Shown one piece after another: positions 1 to 12,029 of a DNA stretch of 64,000 nucleotides. Made by a program: the position numbers and the translations under genes. Source of the DNA: Phoenix dactylifera (taxonomy: Eukaryota > Streptophyta > Magnoliopsida > Arecales > Arecaceae); the NCBI RefSeq assembly GCF_009389715.1, contig NC_052394.1, positions 21,702,899-21,766,898 on the forward strand. Reading direction: 5' to 3'. Numbering within the stretch: the first letter of the stretch is position 1; every line of letters begins with the position of its first letter. The notes beneath the pieces are model-generated. The model ran no database searches and had not been told where the DNA came from. It was given only the letters and a program-made list of their open reading frames with translations.

Positions 1-1324
1 CTATACAAAATACTAAGAGTCATATTTATGAATGACACTTCGGTTTCATTCATGAAGAGGAATTCTAAGTAACTTTCATAGATAAGATAAAAGGTCTTTT
101 TGGAAACACAAATGTCTTAAATAATATCTCTTGAATCAATGCACAATTAAGTTTATCTATTTCCAACAGACTGTAGCCTATACAAAATTAGGACTGACTA
201 TGAAAATAGATTTATAGAGAAAGATATACGAGGCATGCTAGATGACAATGCTCAATTATTCGAATTGATCAGCACAACGTAACTCAATCTATATGAACAA
301 AAAATATATATCCAATCAAAAAAAGGATAATAAATCAAACCTGGGACCTAAACCTGGGAAAGATAAGAACAAACCTGGGAACTAACAGAAGTCTTGAAGT
401 TGGAGATAAAAATTATAATAGATACGGTCTGGCGCCAGAAAATGTCCAAACCTCAATCGCTTACTGGCTCTGAAACTTGATGAACAGTGGTGGCAGAGGC
501 CATTATATCAAGGCAGTGTCACATGCAGAACAATTAACTGAACTCGTTCACCATGTCTTACCAATGGCATCATGTAATTTTTTTTTTTTTAATGAAATAT
601 GAAGGAAGTGAGAAACTTTCCCCATGATCTACTGGAATTCAAAATTGAAAGAGAATATGGTACAGGGAAAGGAGATGCAGAAGAGGAAGGAGATTACATA
701 GAAGATAGACCATTGGAGATGTTCTTGTGACTATCTATAGCCTTGACAGAGCATAGATTCCCCCACAAGTAGAAAGAATGCAAGGCCTTATAGAGGACTG
801 CAGAAATCGATGTCTTCCTTTCGATTTTTGGTACGTGATGTCTTCCTTTTCAAGAGAATTCTACTAGAGCAATTGACTGCATCATGTAGTTTTCAATTTG
901 GCAAAAATATAGAAGCAAGAAATTCGGTCACACCACACTTTATTTTCATCACTTCACCGACTAAAAAAAAGAAAGACAGAAATAGGTTCCCAGGTGTTAA
1001 AATCTCAATCATTTAGAATTCATCCCATTTCAGATTTCTAGCTCAGCAGTAGCATTCATATCAAGGTTTACATCGCATCACACGCAGCTAGGATGCTTGA
1101 GAGAATGAAAGGATCCAGCCCCTGTCTTAAAAACCCATAATACCTGAACTTAATCATATGAATATTGCCTTCTTTCGCATTGTCCTTCGCATTCCCTGGC
1201 TTGGTATAACAGAATCGAAGGCATAGCAGCTCTATAGATTACAAAAAGCTTTATTTTGTTAACTGGTGGATGGACCTTTGAATCACTCATATCTTCAAGT
1301 TTTCTCCCGAGAATAGCCACTTCA
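1..1324. other. Intergenic, no supported gene
   Basis: AT-rich sequence with no exon-like open frame that has usable splice sites. Only short chance frames are present. It lies downstream of the possible minus-strand exon at 1325-1643 and may include that gene's 3' untranslated region. Confidence 0.5.
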
Positions 1325-1643
1325 CTATCTCACTCGCCATCTTCTTCCCCTCCCTGCTGCCTTGGAAGCTAGGCTGACGAGTGACTTGAACAGCATTCTA
1401 ATAATCCTGGCTTTTACCTGCCCTCGCTTTGGTAAGTTTCTTCCTTTGTTACCCATTGGAAGGTCAGCAACTCCATATGCCATCGCAACGAGCCCCTCGA
1501 CAATCTGGTTAAAAGAAGAGAGACTTTGCAGGCTTTTGAAAAATAATGATGCGGGAAAGGTTGAGGGTTCAGCTGTACCTACTGAAGTGCAAGAGTAGCA
1601 GCTCCTAAGAACAAACTTTTTTCCAGCAAAATGTGGCAGGGAT
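1325..1643 (-). CDS. Possible terminal coding exon, unknown protein
   Basis: On the minus strand a good acceptor (pyrimidine tract ending TTTTCCAG) at 1644-1645 is followed by one base and then 105 open codons to a TAG at 1325-1327. The product is serine-rich at first, then very basic: it contains GNKGRNLPKRGQVKARI and ends in a run of K and R (AAGRGRRWRVR). I do not recognise the family. No ATG opens the frame, so it would be a last exon. Upstream candidates are 1969-2024 (acceptor GTACAG, donor GTGAGG) and an open frame at 3084-3365, but I could not join them in consistent phase. A chance open frame remains possible. The basic tail would suit nucleic-acid binding or organelle targeting, which is only a guess. 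Confidence 0.3.
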
Positions 1644-4243
1644 CTGGAAAAGAGGTAGAATAACAGGTAGTCAGGAAAGGTTTTTGTTTGTTTGATACAC
1701 TAATGGAGTGATAAATTGGGATCCCATGTTCACAAACTATCTTTCAAGATGGCCTATAGAAATGCCAAGTGATAAAGAGTTACTAAAATATCCATTCATG
1801 CATCACATCACATAAAATTTTCATAAAAGAGCTGCGATCTATTTGTGGCTTTCAATGCCATGATGGTAGCTTTTATTACAAGTTGCCTGCATCCAACAGC
1901 ATCGTATTTTTCTATATCCAGTGATATTAATTTGGCACCACAAGCGCATGGGACATAGAAGGCCTCACCGTATCAACCCCAGCAGCATCGGGATAACTAA
2001 CCGTTGGTGTGAAACAGGAAACACCTGTACAACTTTCAAGAGAGACTTAAAAAAAATAAGAATGATCAAGAGGAACTCCTTATATCACCTGAAGTAAATT
2101 TGGAACCTGAGGAAGGCCTCGCTGTTATTTGATGGAGTGTGATTTCGAATCAGAGGTTAAAGGATGCAGTTGCAATTTGCACAGCACCTATATAATTTCA
2201 AGTTGAGTGCTTACAGTATGTCAAGGATGACTTCTTATACTTTCCTAGCTCGTGTCTTCATGCCTCTCCCAACAGTGACGTGGTGTGCTTCCCAGAACCA
2301 CCATAAAGGCATAGGATTAGAAAAGAAGATGAGATATGTCTCCTTCTGCTGCCAAAAGTAAAACCAGGTCAAGGTGGGGAATCTATAAAAAAAGGATTGA
2401 AAGTTGCATGGAGAAGTTGAAGGGTTTTTCAATCTTCCAAACTCTTACTCTGCTTTCCATCAGTCAGTTTCTGAAGTGTCCAACTTGAGTGGTCGATCAA
2501 TGGAAACCATTTTCTTCCTTCAGAAAAAAGCAGACACCAGGATGATCTGTCGGAGTGGAATTCTCATGCGACTTGCATATAACCACCGAAAAGAACAGTG
2601 ACCCAGAATATTTTTTAATTTCCAAGAGGCTGATGTGAAGGCTCCATTCAGAAGTCTATTTCCAACTTTGCCTGTATTTCACGCCAATATCACTTAAAAC
2701 AAGTCTCTAATTTTTATCTCAAATAAACCAAGTCTCTCATCCATCACAACATAAAGGTGAGCTGGAGAGCGAGAGAGTAACACAAGTTGCTACCAGGTTC
2801 TCAGGTGACAATATGCACCAGCTTTTTTGGTCATGAAATGCATTGATCATTTACTCATTTACTAGAGACTGACTGCAAAATAAGACTCGGACTTTACCTT
2901 CACTGTGAAAAAAGAGAGAAGGTTGTCAAACACCATATGCTCTCATGGACTTGCCACAAACAGTCTCAGGTAATTTCCTTTTGTTTTGGCTCCAGGAGAA
3001 AGAAGCTTCTGGCTTCTGCAAACCACATTATCCAGAATGAGAACAGATAAATAAACCTTAGAAAAGATTTTGTTCGGTTGACTTCATAGAATATCAGTAG
3101 TCGGAGTCCTCCCTGCCTTCGAATCCTCCATGACTGTCTTGAGAGCAACAAGGTAAGCTTTGACCTGGTAGCAGTCAGCCGGAACACGCATGCAGCTTGA
3201 CCAAAACACAGCTCCAACTAATGCTTTCACATTATAGGATATAAATTTTTGGCACCAGCTTTCTATTGCCAGATTGCACTTATCATATCTATTTCCACAG
3301 AAGATCTTATATGGTGCACAAGGTGAAAAATAACTTACAATATCTGGTAAATCTTTCTGAGATGCCTACAGTAATAACTAAATGAATTGCTCTTTCTTTT
3401 TCGCTGCTTGTGCTTCTTACTCTAAACTAGAGTCACTTCATGTTGCTAATGGTCCTAATCTATCGTTAATATGTATACTTTGTTTAAAAAAATCAGGTGA
3501 TTTCGCGTAATTAAAACGGCATAAAGATGCAGTAGATAGTCTTTTGATCTACTGCAGGGGAAAGAGTTGTTTATCCAAAAAGATAACAATGATCACTGTA
3601 TCCTGGACAGAAGTATGAATTACCAAATAGTAAATGAAGCAACCAATTAATCTGAAAGAGAAAACCAAGAGAAGAGGAACGATTGCACTTTGGCACCAAA
3701 TAATAGGTGGTGCAAAAAATGTGCGAGTTACAACTTCAACATGATTTCGCTGGTCCTTATCTTCCATATAACAATGGATTACATTGCATGTTTACCGTTT
3801 AGATTGCCATCTCTGGGACCATGACAATGGATCCTGCAATAGTGAATATCAAACTTCTTTTTTTAAAAAAAATGGATATAAAATAGTGAATATAAAACTT
3901 GTCCAGTAGATGAGGTAGGGCTGCTCTGTTTTCTTGATGGGGGCACATGCAATAAATGACACTCATGTCACCAGGAATCCCATCTCACAAGTTTGTCTGC
4001 CATACATTGTGAAGGGGATTTCTTGACAAAGCATCATCCTAGGGTGCATATATGGACCATCACATAGATGATTAGAAGAAGTAAACTTAATCGGCCATGA
4101 TAAAATTACACACAAAATGATTATGAAAGACATTCACATGTTATGTTTGTCCATGTACGAGCAAAACTGTAGTGGTCTTTGGATAGTTACACTCTCTCAG
4201 GTGATAGATTTGAGAAATAAGAAGAGACAAATGCAATGGGAAA
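1644..4243. other. Unassigned region with minor exon-like frames
   Basis: No gene can be supported. On the minus strand 3084-3365 is open for 93 codons from an acceptor-like CTGTAG to a TGA; its first codons read ASQKDLPDIV and a strong donor (GTAAGT) lies inside it. The rest is AT-rich DNA with only short frames. Confidence 0.3.
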
Positions 4244-4396
4244 TGTGGGGACTCATGCGGGAGTGTGTTTAGTTCCACAACGGTTATTTGCTGGATAGAT
4301 CTTGGGTACTTATATAGGATTAAGAAACTCAAATAATGCTTTTCGACTAGCCATTTTGGGTGAGGTCCTGGGTTGTTACAAATGGTATCAGAGTGG
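4244..4396 (+). mobile_element. TRIM family 1, LTR with primer-binding site (fragment)
   Basis: A 137-bp terminal repeat (4244-4380) begins TG, ends CA, and is followed after two bases by TGGTATCAGAGTGG, the primer-binding-site motif of plant LTR elements that prime from initiator Met tRNA. It is the same family, and exactly the same LTR length, as the copies at 8359-8797 and 63442-63578. No second LTR is visible at the expected distance, so this copy is incomplete. It carries no genes. Confidence 0.7.
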
Positions 4397-4559
4397 ACCC
4401 GATCCATAACTTATGTGGACTTGGAGATACTGCAGCACGGATCCATTGGGGCAGACCACAAGCTGATTATAGTGTTTGTGATTACGTTAGAGGCCATCTC
4501 ACTCACTCTTTGATGTTATATAACAACTATCCGCTGCAATAGAACAAAAATCTTTCAAC

Positions 4560-5560
4560 TATCCTCTTCTTTGAAGTGTATATTGGGTTGCTCGATGACT
4601 AATTGTTTAGATGTGCATCATTTGGTGTAGACAATCGTTACTAAGTATGCATCAAAGAAGCTTATATATGCATCAGAAAGCTGACGAGTTTGTAACATCT
4701 AACTATGTATTATATACTACTGAACATAACGTTTTGAAAACTGTGTATCGATTTGCTTGGAGATGTACATTCGGTTATTACCGTGTATATATCAAAGAAG
4801 CTTACAATGCCACTAAGGTGGTATCTTGGTGATAAGGGGGCGATAATTCCGGCCAAGTTGTCCGAGTTCGAAACGCGCGGGCGTCGATTAAATTACGAGA
4901 TCGGATGCCCCATGCCCGGACGGCTTGTTAGTGCTTATGCTTTTCTTCCACTTGTGCTAAGGTAGCGCTGGGGTGATATACCCACATGTGAGGCAGTGAG
5001 CCCACGGGTCGGAGAAGGCACGCGAAATCTACGACCTGTATTGAACATTCCCTGGTAGAAGGGGGCCCAGTGGGAGCTGCTACGCGGGTGGGCTGGTCCA
5101 TCCCCTCTACCTTCCTATTTTTCGCCAAAAAAAAGAGAAGAAACTTACAATACATATCAGAAAACCGATGAGTGCATATCGCTTAACTATATACTGTGTA
5201 CTAGTGAGCACGAGTCCTGAAATGGTGTATTGATTTGTCCAAAAGTGTGTTTTAGGTCGTTGCTGTGCATCTATCAAAGAAACATATAGTATATATTAGA
5301 AAACTAATGAGTATATATCACCTAATTTATATTGTGTACAGGTGAATGCGGTGTTCTGAAAACTATGTATCGATTTATCTGAAGGTATGTATTGAATCAC
5401 TCGATGACTAATATACGATGCGTATATCATCTAGCTATATATATTATATACTGATGAATATTATATGTTGGAAACTTTATATTAATTTATCTTGAAGTAT
5501 GTATTGGATCACTATTGGTGTGTATCAAAAATGCTTAAAATATATATTAGCAAATCGTCA
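4560..5560. repeat. Degenerate tandem array, about 5 units
   Basis: Units of roughly 110-190 bp recur. Shared landmarks in order are a TATCAAAGAAGCTTA-like box, a CAGAAAACTGATGAGT-like box, a CTAACTATATATTGT-like box, then GAAAACTATGTATCGATTT, then a GTATTGGATCACTCG-like box. Units begin near 4579, 4770, 5250, 5389 and 5500 and have diverged strongly. The second unit is interrupted by a SINE at 4811-5137. Short frames inside it are not genes. Confidence 0.65.
4811..5137 (+). mobile_element. tRNA-like SINE insertion
   Basis: A 327-bp GC-richer block sits in AT-rich tandem DNA. A perfect pol III B-box (GTTCGAAAC, 4866-4874) lies about 35 bp after a poor A-box-like TGGTGATAAGG. The block ends in a short A-rich tail near 5127-5137. 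It is flanked by a 16-bp target-site duplication, AAGAAGCTTACAATGC at 4795-4810 and AAGAAACTTACAATAC at 5138-5153, matching at 14 of 16 positions. Neighbouring tandem units lack the block, which gives a local empty-site comparison. The mutated duplication suggests an old insertion. No known family name is claimed. Confidence 0.7.
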
Positions 5561-5650
5561 AAAATATATTAGCCTCTAACTCCATTTCATAAAACTCTAA
5601 ATTCTGTATTTTTAAAAATATATTAGCCTCTAACTCCATTTCATAAAACT
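5560..5650. repeat. Perfect 37-bp direct duplication, 54-bp period
   Basis: The 37 bases at 5560-5596 recur without change at 5614-5650, separated by 17 bases. Perfect identity in otherwise diverged repeat DNA points to a recent local duplication or gene conversion. Confidence 0.85.
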
Positions 5651-5788
5651 ATAATTTTTGAAATAGTTTTATTATTTTTATGGACGGACAAAGAAGAAAA
5701 ATCTTGTGGGGAAGAAAATAGGTTTGACGTGAAAGAAGAGAGGATGCAAGTGGATGGTCTTTAACTCTGGTTAGGAGAGCTTCGGCTT

Positions 5789-5845
5789 AATATGCCTCTT
5801 GAATTTTTTCAACCGAAAAAAAAAAAAATATGCCTCTTGAATTTT
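5789..5845. repeat. 19-bp perfect repeat flanking an A-rich stub
   Basis: AATATGCCTCTTGAATTTT at 5789-5807 is repeated exactly at 5827-5845. Between them are 19 bases made of a short stub and a run of A. This looks like a target-site duplication around the poly(A) end of a severely 5'-truncated LINE or SINE insertion. Confidence 0.55.
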
Positions 5846-6220
5846 ATGGGCGGTATAAGAGATATTGTAAAAAACCAGCGATTTTCTCCGGTCAGCGCAC
5901 TAGAGTATTTTTGTTGGTTGCGACGTGACGGCAAGCCTTTGAAACCCCCAGAACTCTAAGAGAGATAGAGCGCTGTTTCCGTTACTGCCTGAGCTACTTA
6001 TTTCGCTACATTAAACATTTTTCATTAAACATTTTTCTGTCTTTCATTTTTGTTCATAGCTCAAAGGTTTAGCTACAATGCAAATGCTCTTACTGAACTT
6101 GTCCGATCTTGCTGCCAAAATTGATGTGGTTCTAGAGCCACATATGCAACTAGAAATGCATCTTGATATTCTCTAGTGCAAGCACGAATATCTAGCATAT
6201 TTTTTAACATTCAAGTTGCA

Positions 6221-6223
<3 letters not shown>

Positions 6224-6274
<51 letters not shown>
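6224..6274. repeat. (TA)n microsatellite
   Basis: About 25 uninterrupted TA units, roughly 400 bp upstream of the first recognisable MECR exon. Length is likely to vary between individuals and may be misassembled. Confidence 0.95.
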
Positions 6275-6277
<3 letters not shown>

Positions 6278-6650
6278 AAGGATTTGTCTTATTTCCTATC
6301 AGCTGTGGCCTTTCTTAATTTCTGTAAGCATATTTCAGCAAGCATATTTCTGGAATTCCAAGCACCATTTATGTTTTTTTTTCTTCTTTTGATCCAACAC
6401 ATTGCTTTGAATGACATTTGAGGAGTTCCTGTTAGCCTTACATCTTTTTTCTCGGCTTTATCAGCTATTTTCCACCTCTTGCTTTCTCCCCTTTCTCCGT
6501 ATAATTTTCTGAAAACTTCTACCCATGTCTCCCATCTAAATATCCTGAATCGCCATTAGAAATCTCTATTTAGACTTCTGGTGCTTATACCTGTAGCGAG
6601 ATTTCCTTTCTGGTTCAGCTCGTTAACACATTTTGCTCCTTTTGTTATAG

Positions 6651-9600
6651 GTGTCTACCCCGTAAGGCCACAGATCCCTGCAATTGGAGGATATGAGGGG
6701 GTTGGGGAAGTTCATGCATTGGGATCTGCAGTGAATAGTCTCTCGGTGGGCGACTGGGTCATACCATCTCCTCCATCTTTTGGTATACTGATTATTTATA
6801 ATTATCTGGTGAGAGTATTTTATAAGTAGATGAATATACTAGCAGGACTGTTTGGCTATGATATGCCGTGTGTAGTGCACATGGTGTGAAAACAGATAAC
6901 CCCCAATTAGAGCTTCATGCACTGCTGGGACTTTGCTTTTTAAAGTAGAATAGGTTTTACTTTGGTTTTGTTACCATAATTTCCTAGGGCCTGTGCTACT
7001 CATCAGTTAACATGACAAAGAATATGGTCCTCAGGAACATGGCAAACATACATTGTAAAAGAAGAAAGTGTCTGGCATAAAATTAATAAAAATGTTCCTA
7101 TGGAGTATGCTGCTACAATTACTGTAAATCCTTTGACTGCGTTGCGCATGCTGGAAGACTTTGTCAAGCTGAACTCTGGTACTTTCTTCTTATCATGTTA
7201 TAATGAGATCCACTCTTTTAAATTAAGTTCTATATGTTTCTTCATTTGATATCTCCTGATTATTCGCTGCATTTAATCAGGTGAAAGTATTGTGCAAAAT
7301 GGTGCTACTAGCATTGTGGGTCAGTGCATTATTCAGCTTGCAAGAATCCAGGGCATCTGCAGTATAAATATTATTAGAGACAGGTGCAATTAACTTCTGT
7401 TTACATGTTTTGCATCTTTGTGCCCAACTAATTCTACAAATTATTGCTTATCATCTCTGGCTTGAAGCTTATGTCGTGTTCCTGATGTCTCCAACTTACA
7501 ACTAATTCTTCTACATACTGGCATATTGTGCAAAAAAAGACTTTTTAATAATAGCCCATTTTGGGAGGAGCCCCACCAATTAAGAGACCATCTTTTTTGT
7601 TCTTCTTTTTATTCTTCCAATGTTCATAAATCCTGAACTAGCAGGCAATTCCAACCCTGAACTATTTTCCAATTTTTTCTGATATGTAAAATTATTTTTT
7701 AATTAATGAGATCCTTCTCTTCCTCCTGCTTTACTACTGATGCAGAATTTACATCTTTCATTTACTGTAGTTCTGTTTCGTCTTTCAAGATTCATTCCTA
7801 CATGGATCTTTATGCCTCTTGATCAATTAAGAGTCCAGCAGTGTCAATCTATAAAATTGAGTGATCGTCAATTTTTCTAGTTATAACTTTGAAATGGGCA
7901 AATCAATTGTCAATGCATCTCATAGGAAGCCTGACCAAATTATGATATCTTTAGACATGCTTTTGCACATGAATACCACATTGAGCATATAAACCACTAT
8001 AACATCCAAAGCCAGTTAATCAGCATGCAAACTAGGGCCATATTAACATATTTTTCATTTATTGCTATAGTTGTACCTTATGTCTAGGGTGGCAATTGTT
8101 TAGGTTGATAGAGATTGTGATGGTCATATATTCCAACAATTCGAGACATGACCAAGAACATACCAGACCACATTTGAATTTGATATATGTATCTTTGCAC
8201 TTGTCATAAATCAGTGAGGTCTCAGCGTGCATGAGAAGCAAAAGGAACTACAGAATCAGAAATATTATGCCATGTTATGCAAGATAAGGGTCAAAAAATA
8301 GTTGAATTAAAATGTAGTATCTGCATGTGCTATGTGTGGGGGAGCAAAATATATGGTGTGCAACAATCTAAGACCTCATCTAAAAAGGCTAGCCGGAAGG
8401 TGCTATTTGGGTTTCTTGGCCCTGTAAAAGTATCCAAGATCTACTTAGTGCATAACTGTTGTGGGACTAAACACATGCTTGCACGGGTCCTTATATACTC
8501 CCTCCATTTAAGCCTTGGTGTCCTCAACAGGCTAAGAGTCCAAATTCATTCAAATCTAATCACAAGCAGCATGATCGACCTATAGTTAGCCCTCATGAAC
8601 TTGTGCTACAGCATTCTTTAGTCCACATAGGCCATGGGTCGGGTCCACTCTGATACTATTTGTAACAACTCAGGACCTCACCTAAAAAGGGCTAGGTAGA
8701 AGGTGTTATTTGGGTTTGTTGACCTTGTAGAAGTACGTAAGATCTACCCAGTGTATAGTCGATGCGGGACTAAACACATACCCGGCGGGTCCTCACATGG
8801 TGGGTTTACTAAATTAAGATTCTACACTTCTAATCATGATATACAAAATCTAAAGTGCCTAACAACCAAAAATTGAATATATGGTGGGTTTAGGGACAAC
8901 TCTCTCCCTCTCTCTCGCTATCACCCACAAACACATACATAGTAGCAGTAGTAGTACAGGATAACTATTTGACACACACATACATAATATTAGTAGTAGC
9001 AGCATAGGATAACAAAATATGCTTAATGAACTATAAAGAATGTTCAATTTGTTTCCTGTTTTTCAATATTCATTGGGAGAATTGTGTTAGCTTATAGAAT
9101 ATATGAAGTGATAACTAATGAAAAAAAATTAAGAAAAGATAACCAATTAGCGGCTTCAAGTGTTTTTTGAATTTGTTGCATCAGCTTGAATGTTATTTAC
9201 CTGGATATCTAATGATGATAAATTGGCTCATCTTACAGATTTTAGTGGTCCAAATGACGAAACTTATTCTTCTTTCCCTGCATATATATGTAGGGCTGGC
9301 TCAGAAGAAGTTAAAGAAAAACTTAAGAGACTTGGTGCAGACGAGGTGTATACTGAAAGCCAATTGGAAGTGAAGAATGTCAAGAGTCTCCTGGTACTGT
9401 GACCTCTTGATTAATTATAAATATCTGGTAGATTTGGGTTTTGATCACATATTTCACATTTTCTGTATGAAGTTTCTATCTGAAAATCAGTTATTTAGGC
9501 CGTATTATACTCCTGTTGATCTGTATACTTGTCCAGAAAATAATTCTATCAATTTCTTCATGGTTTTCTCGAGAGTCCATTTTAATCTATTCTTGATTCA

Positions 9601-11174
9601 ATCCGCATGATTAGGGAGATCTGCCAGAACCCCTCCTAGGATTCAACTGTGTTGGAGGAAATGCTGCTTCTTTGGTCCTCAAGTTCTTGAGGTAACTCCA
9701 ATTTATAAGAAGTTGTGGCAAAATTATGTATTTATGTCTCAATCAAGAGCCAAATGATGCAATTTTTATTCTTTCAGGCAGGGAGGTACTATGGTAACTT
9801 ATGGTGGCATGTCGAAGAAACCTATCACTGTACCCACTTCATCATTTATTTTCAAGGTTAGTGCATCAGAAGTTTTGTGCACGACCGTTTCTATCATTGC
9901 TTTAATTTCTCTTGCAGTTGCATGACATTTTGCGCCTGCCATTTAGAGACAAATGATGTTGTGGATGGAATATATCAGAATGTTGATGGTAGAATTAGCT
10001 ACAAAACAGAATAGAAGTTGCATCAATGAACTTATGTTTCTCCTCTGTCTCTTTCCCAGGAAAAAGAAAAAGTGCTCTTAGGTTTACTTGTTTTATAGAA
10101 GTATATAATTAATGGAAAAGCCAAATACCCCAAAACTTAAATCCATTTCTACTAATGATCCTACCACCTTTCAATACTGCAATCACTCAAATTTTGTACC
10201 TCTGGATTATTGTGATTATTTCACCACTCGAAAAATGTGAATTTATGAAAATTATTCTGAAAGAATGATGGAATACCCTGTTACAATCACTGTTCTTGGT
10301 GAAAGTGAGCCGCTCTCTCATTTCCAATGATTAATAAGCTTTCATCCTTGAGATTTGAAGAGAAATTCATTTATTTTCAGAAATCAGTAGATATTTGCGG
10401 AGGTAAAATAGAGCCAATGAAAGCAAGGGGAGATTTTCATTAATGAAGGAATAGTAAAATTCCAGAGGGTTGGCTTTGGCGCAACCGAAAGGTTGCTTCA
10501 TTTTAGCGTGGAGGCCATGAGTTTGAAATATGAAAAAACCCTCATCGCATGTAGGGGTAAGGGCTCTGTACATCTGATCCTTTCTAGACCCTGCAATGTT
10601 TCGTGTCTCATTCATTGGATCTCTTTCTCTCTCTTGTATGTGTGTGTGAGGAATAGTAAACACCAAACCAGAAATTTGGACATCTAAACTAGTTAATGTG
10701 CAAGCATGTCAAACTAGTCCTTTCTCGACCATTGTTCTTATTAACATGGGAGCATTATTTGTTGTCAATGCATTCTTTTCAGGATCTCTCTTTGCGGGGG
10801 TTCTGGCTGCAGAAGTGGATGAGTTCAGATAAAGCAAAAGATTGTAGAGCAATGATAGACTACGTTTTGAGCTTGGTGCAAAGTGGAAAGTTAAAATATG
10901 AGTACGTATTTCTTCCTGCACTAACAAGTTTCACTGCAGCCTTCCGAACGAGGGAAAACCTTATTAACCTTCATGTTGCAGTATTTTGCTATTTACCTTG
11001 CCTAACCATATGCATGAATCCAAAAGTAAGATTTACATTCATTATTGCAAATCTAATGAGATAAAGGCATCATCATGCAGGATGGAATTGGTCCCATTCG
11101 ATCATTTCAATGTGGCATTGGACAAGGCACTTGGGAAATTAGTCAGCCATCCCAAACAAGTTATCAAATTCTAA
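6651..11174 (+). CDS. Mitochondrial trans-2-enoyl-CoA reductase, 5' part missing
   Basis: NADPH-dependent reductase of the MECR/ETR1 type (MDR fold), which performs the last step of mitochondrial fatty-acid synthesis. Eight exons read without a stop: 6651-6782, 7035-7178, 7281-7383, 9294-9393, 9615-9691, 9778-9856, 10783-10901, 11081-11174. All introns are GT-AG and phases agree, giving 281 residues plus a split Gly. Recognisable stretches, in order, are VYPVRPQIPAIGGYEGVGEV, NPLTALRML, NGATSIVGQCIIQLAR (cofactor loop), GFNCVGGNAASLVL, TYGGMSKKP and LRGFWLQKWM. The protein ends KQVIKF, as in plant homologues. These are about 375 residues long, so roughly 90 N-terminal residues (targeting peptide plus the segment ending NPSDINRIEG) are missing; I found no matching exon upstream in the window. 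A TRIM sits in intron 3. Confidence 0.88.
8359..8797 (-). mobile_element. TRIM family 1, structurally complete
   Basis: Miniature LTR element in minus orientation: 5' LTR 8661-8797 (137 bp), primer-binding-site motif at 8645-8660, internal 8498-8660 (163 bp, non-coding), 3' LTR 8359-8497. A perfect 5-bp target duplication TGGTG lies at 8354-8358 and 8798-8802. The LTRs begin TG and end CA but differ from each other at many positions, so the insertion is old. It lies in MECR intron 3, opposite to the gene. Confidence 0.85.
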
Positions 11175-11226
11175 GCTTTGGGAGCTCTTCTCATGTGTAA
11201 ATGTCGACGAAATTTTTCAAACAATC

Positions 11227-11232
11227 AATAAA
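11227..11232 (+). terminator. MECR polyadenylation signal
   Basis: A canonical AATAAA lies 53 bases after the MECR stop codon. Confidence 0.6.
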
Positions 11233-12029
11233 ATTTGGGTTTCTTGTAAGGACATGGTTGCTTCCTTCTTTAGTTATTTTGAGAAGTGTCTTGTCATGTT
11301 AATCCACATCATGATAGCACAAATAATAAAGTTATTTTGAGAAGTGCCTTGCTTCCTTTCTTTTCATGCAAGGACAAGGTTTATTGTTTGTGCATGATAA
11401 TCTGCTTCTTTCATCTGTGCTGTTGGATTTTCTTTTTCTTTTCTTTCCTTATATATGGTGGTCCTGGAATCTATCTGCCCATTGGAAATCTCTTTGCGTA
11501 ATCTGTATGATCCTTATGAAACCATGGCTGGGAAAGATGGGTGTTCGATATTTTTTTATTGCTAATCCAGCATGGCAGAAGATAGGCTGTTCCAGCTAGC
11601 TAGAACATAAGCTGGATCTCATTTTCAGTGATTGTCAATGCCATTCATTTAGGAGCAATCCATGTCAGCTTCTTTCAACTAGCAAAAAGAAACAGTACGA
11701 ATCTAAATTGGGCCAGGGGTATGTGCTCCACTACTATATTTTCAATGATGAAAGCATTCAATCCACGTCCAATACAAGCACAAAGAATTGAGTTCTGAAG
11801 CAAGAGTGTTTCATTTAGTAACCGATGCTTGAAGTCATTAACATCAAAGAGCTTTAACCTAAATAACACCACCATCTTTTCAGAGAGATACATGGTTAAG
11901 GATTAACCAACACCCAAGGTGAACAAAAAGCAGCATATTAGAACAGTTTTCCTCCCAATTATGGGCAAAAGCAAAGTGAGTCACCACAAAATCTGCACTT
12001 CCAGCATGGCAGAAGCAGGCAGTTATTTG
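11233..12029. other. Convergent intergenic spacer
   Basis: This spacer separates the 3' ends of MECR (+) and the aminopeptidase (-). It contains only short frames without splice support and presumably holds both 3' untranslated regions. A GAAGTG(T/C)CTTG motif repeats near 11283 and 11341. Confidence 0.6.

Noticed and set aside
3084-3365. Faint likeness of the minus frame to RNase III helices (ALVGAVF)
   Set aside because: Too short and lacking the catalytic signature, so no family is claimed.
4811-5137. Considered as a true tRNA gene because of the B-box
   Set aside because: There is no cloverleaf or anticodon arm. Its length, A-tail and target duplication fit a SINE.
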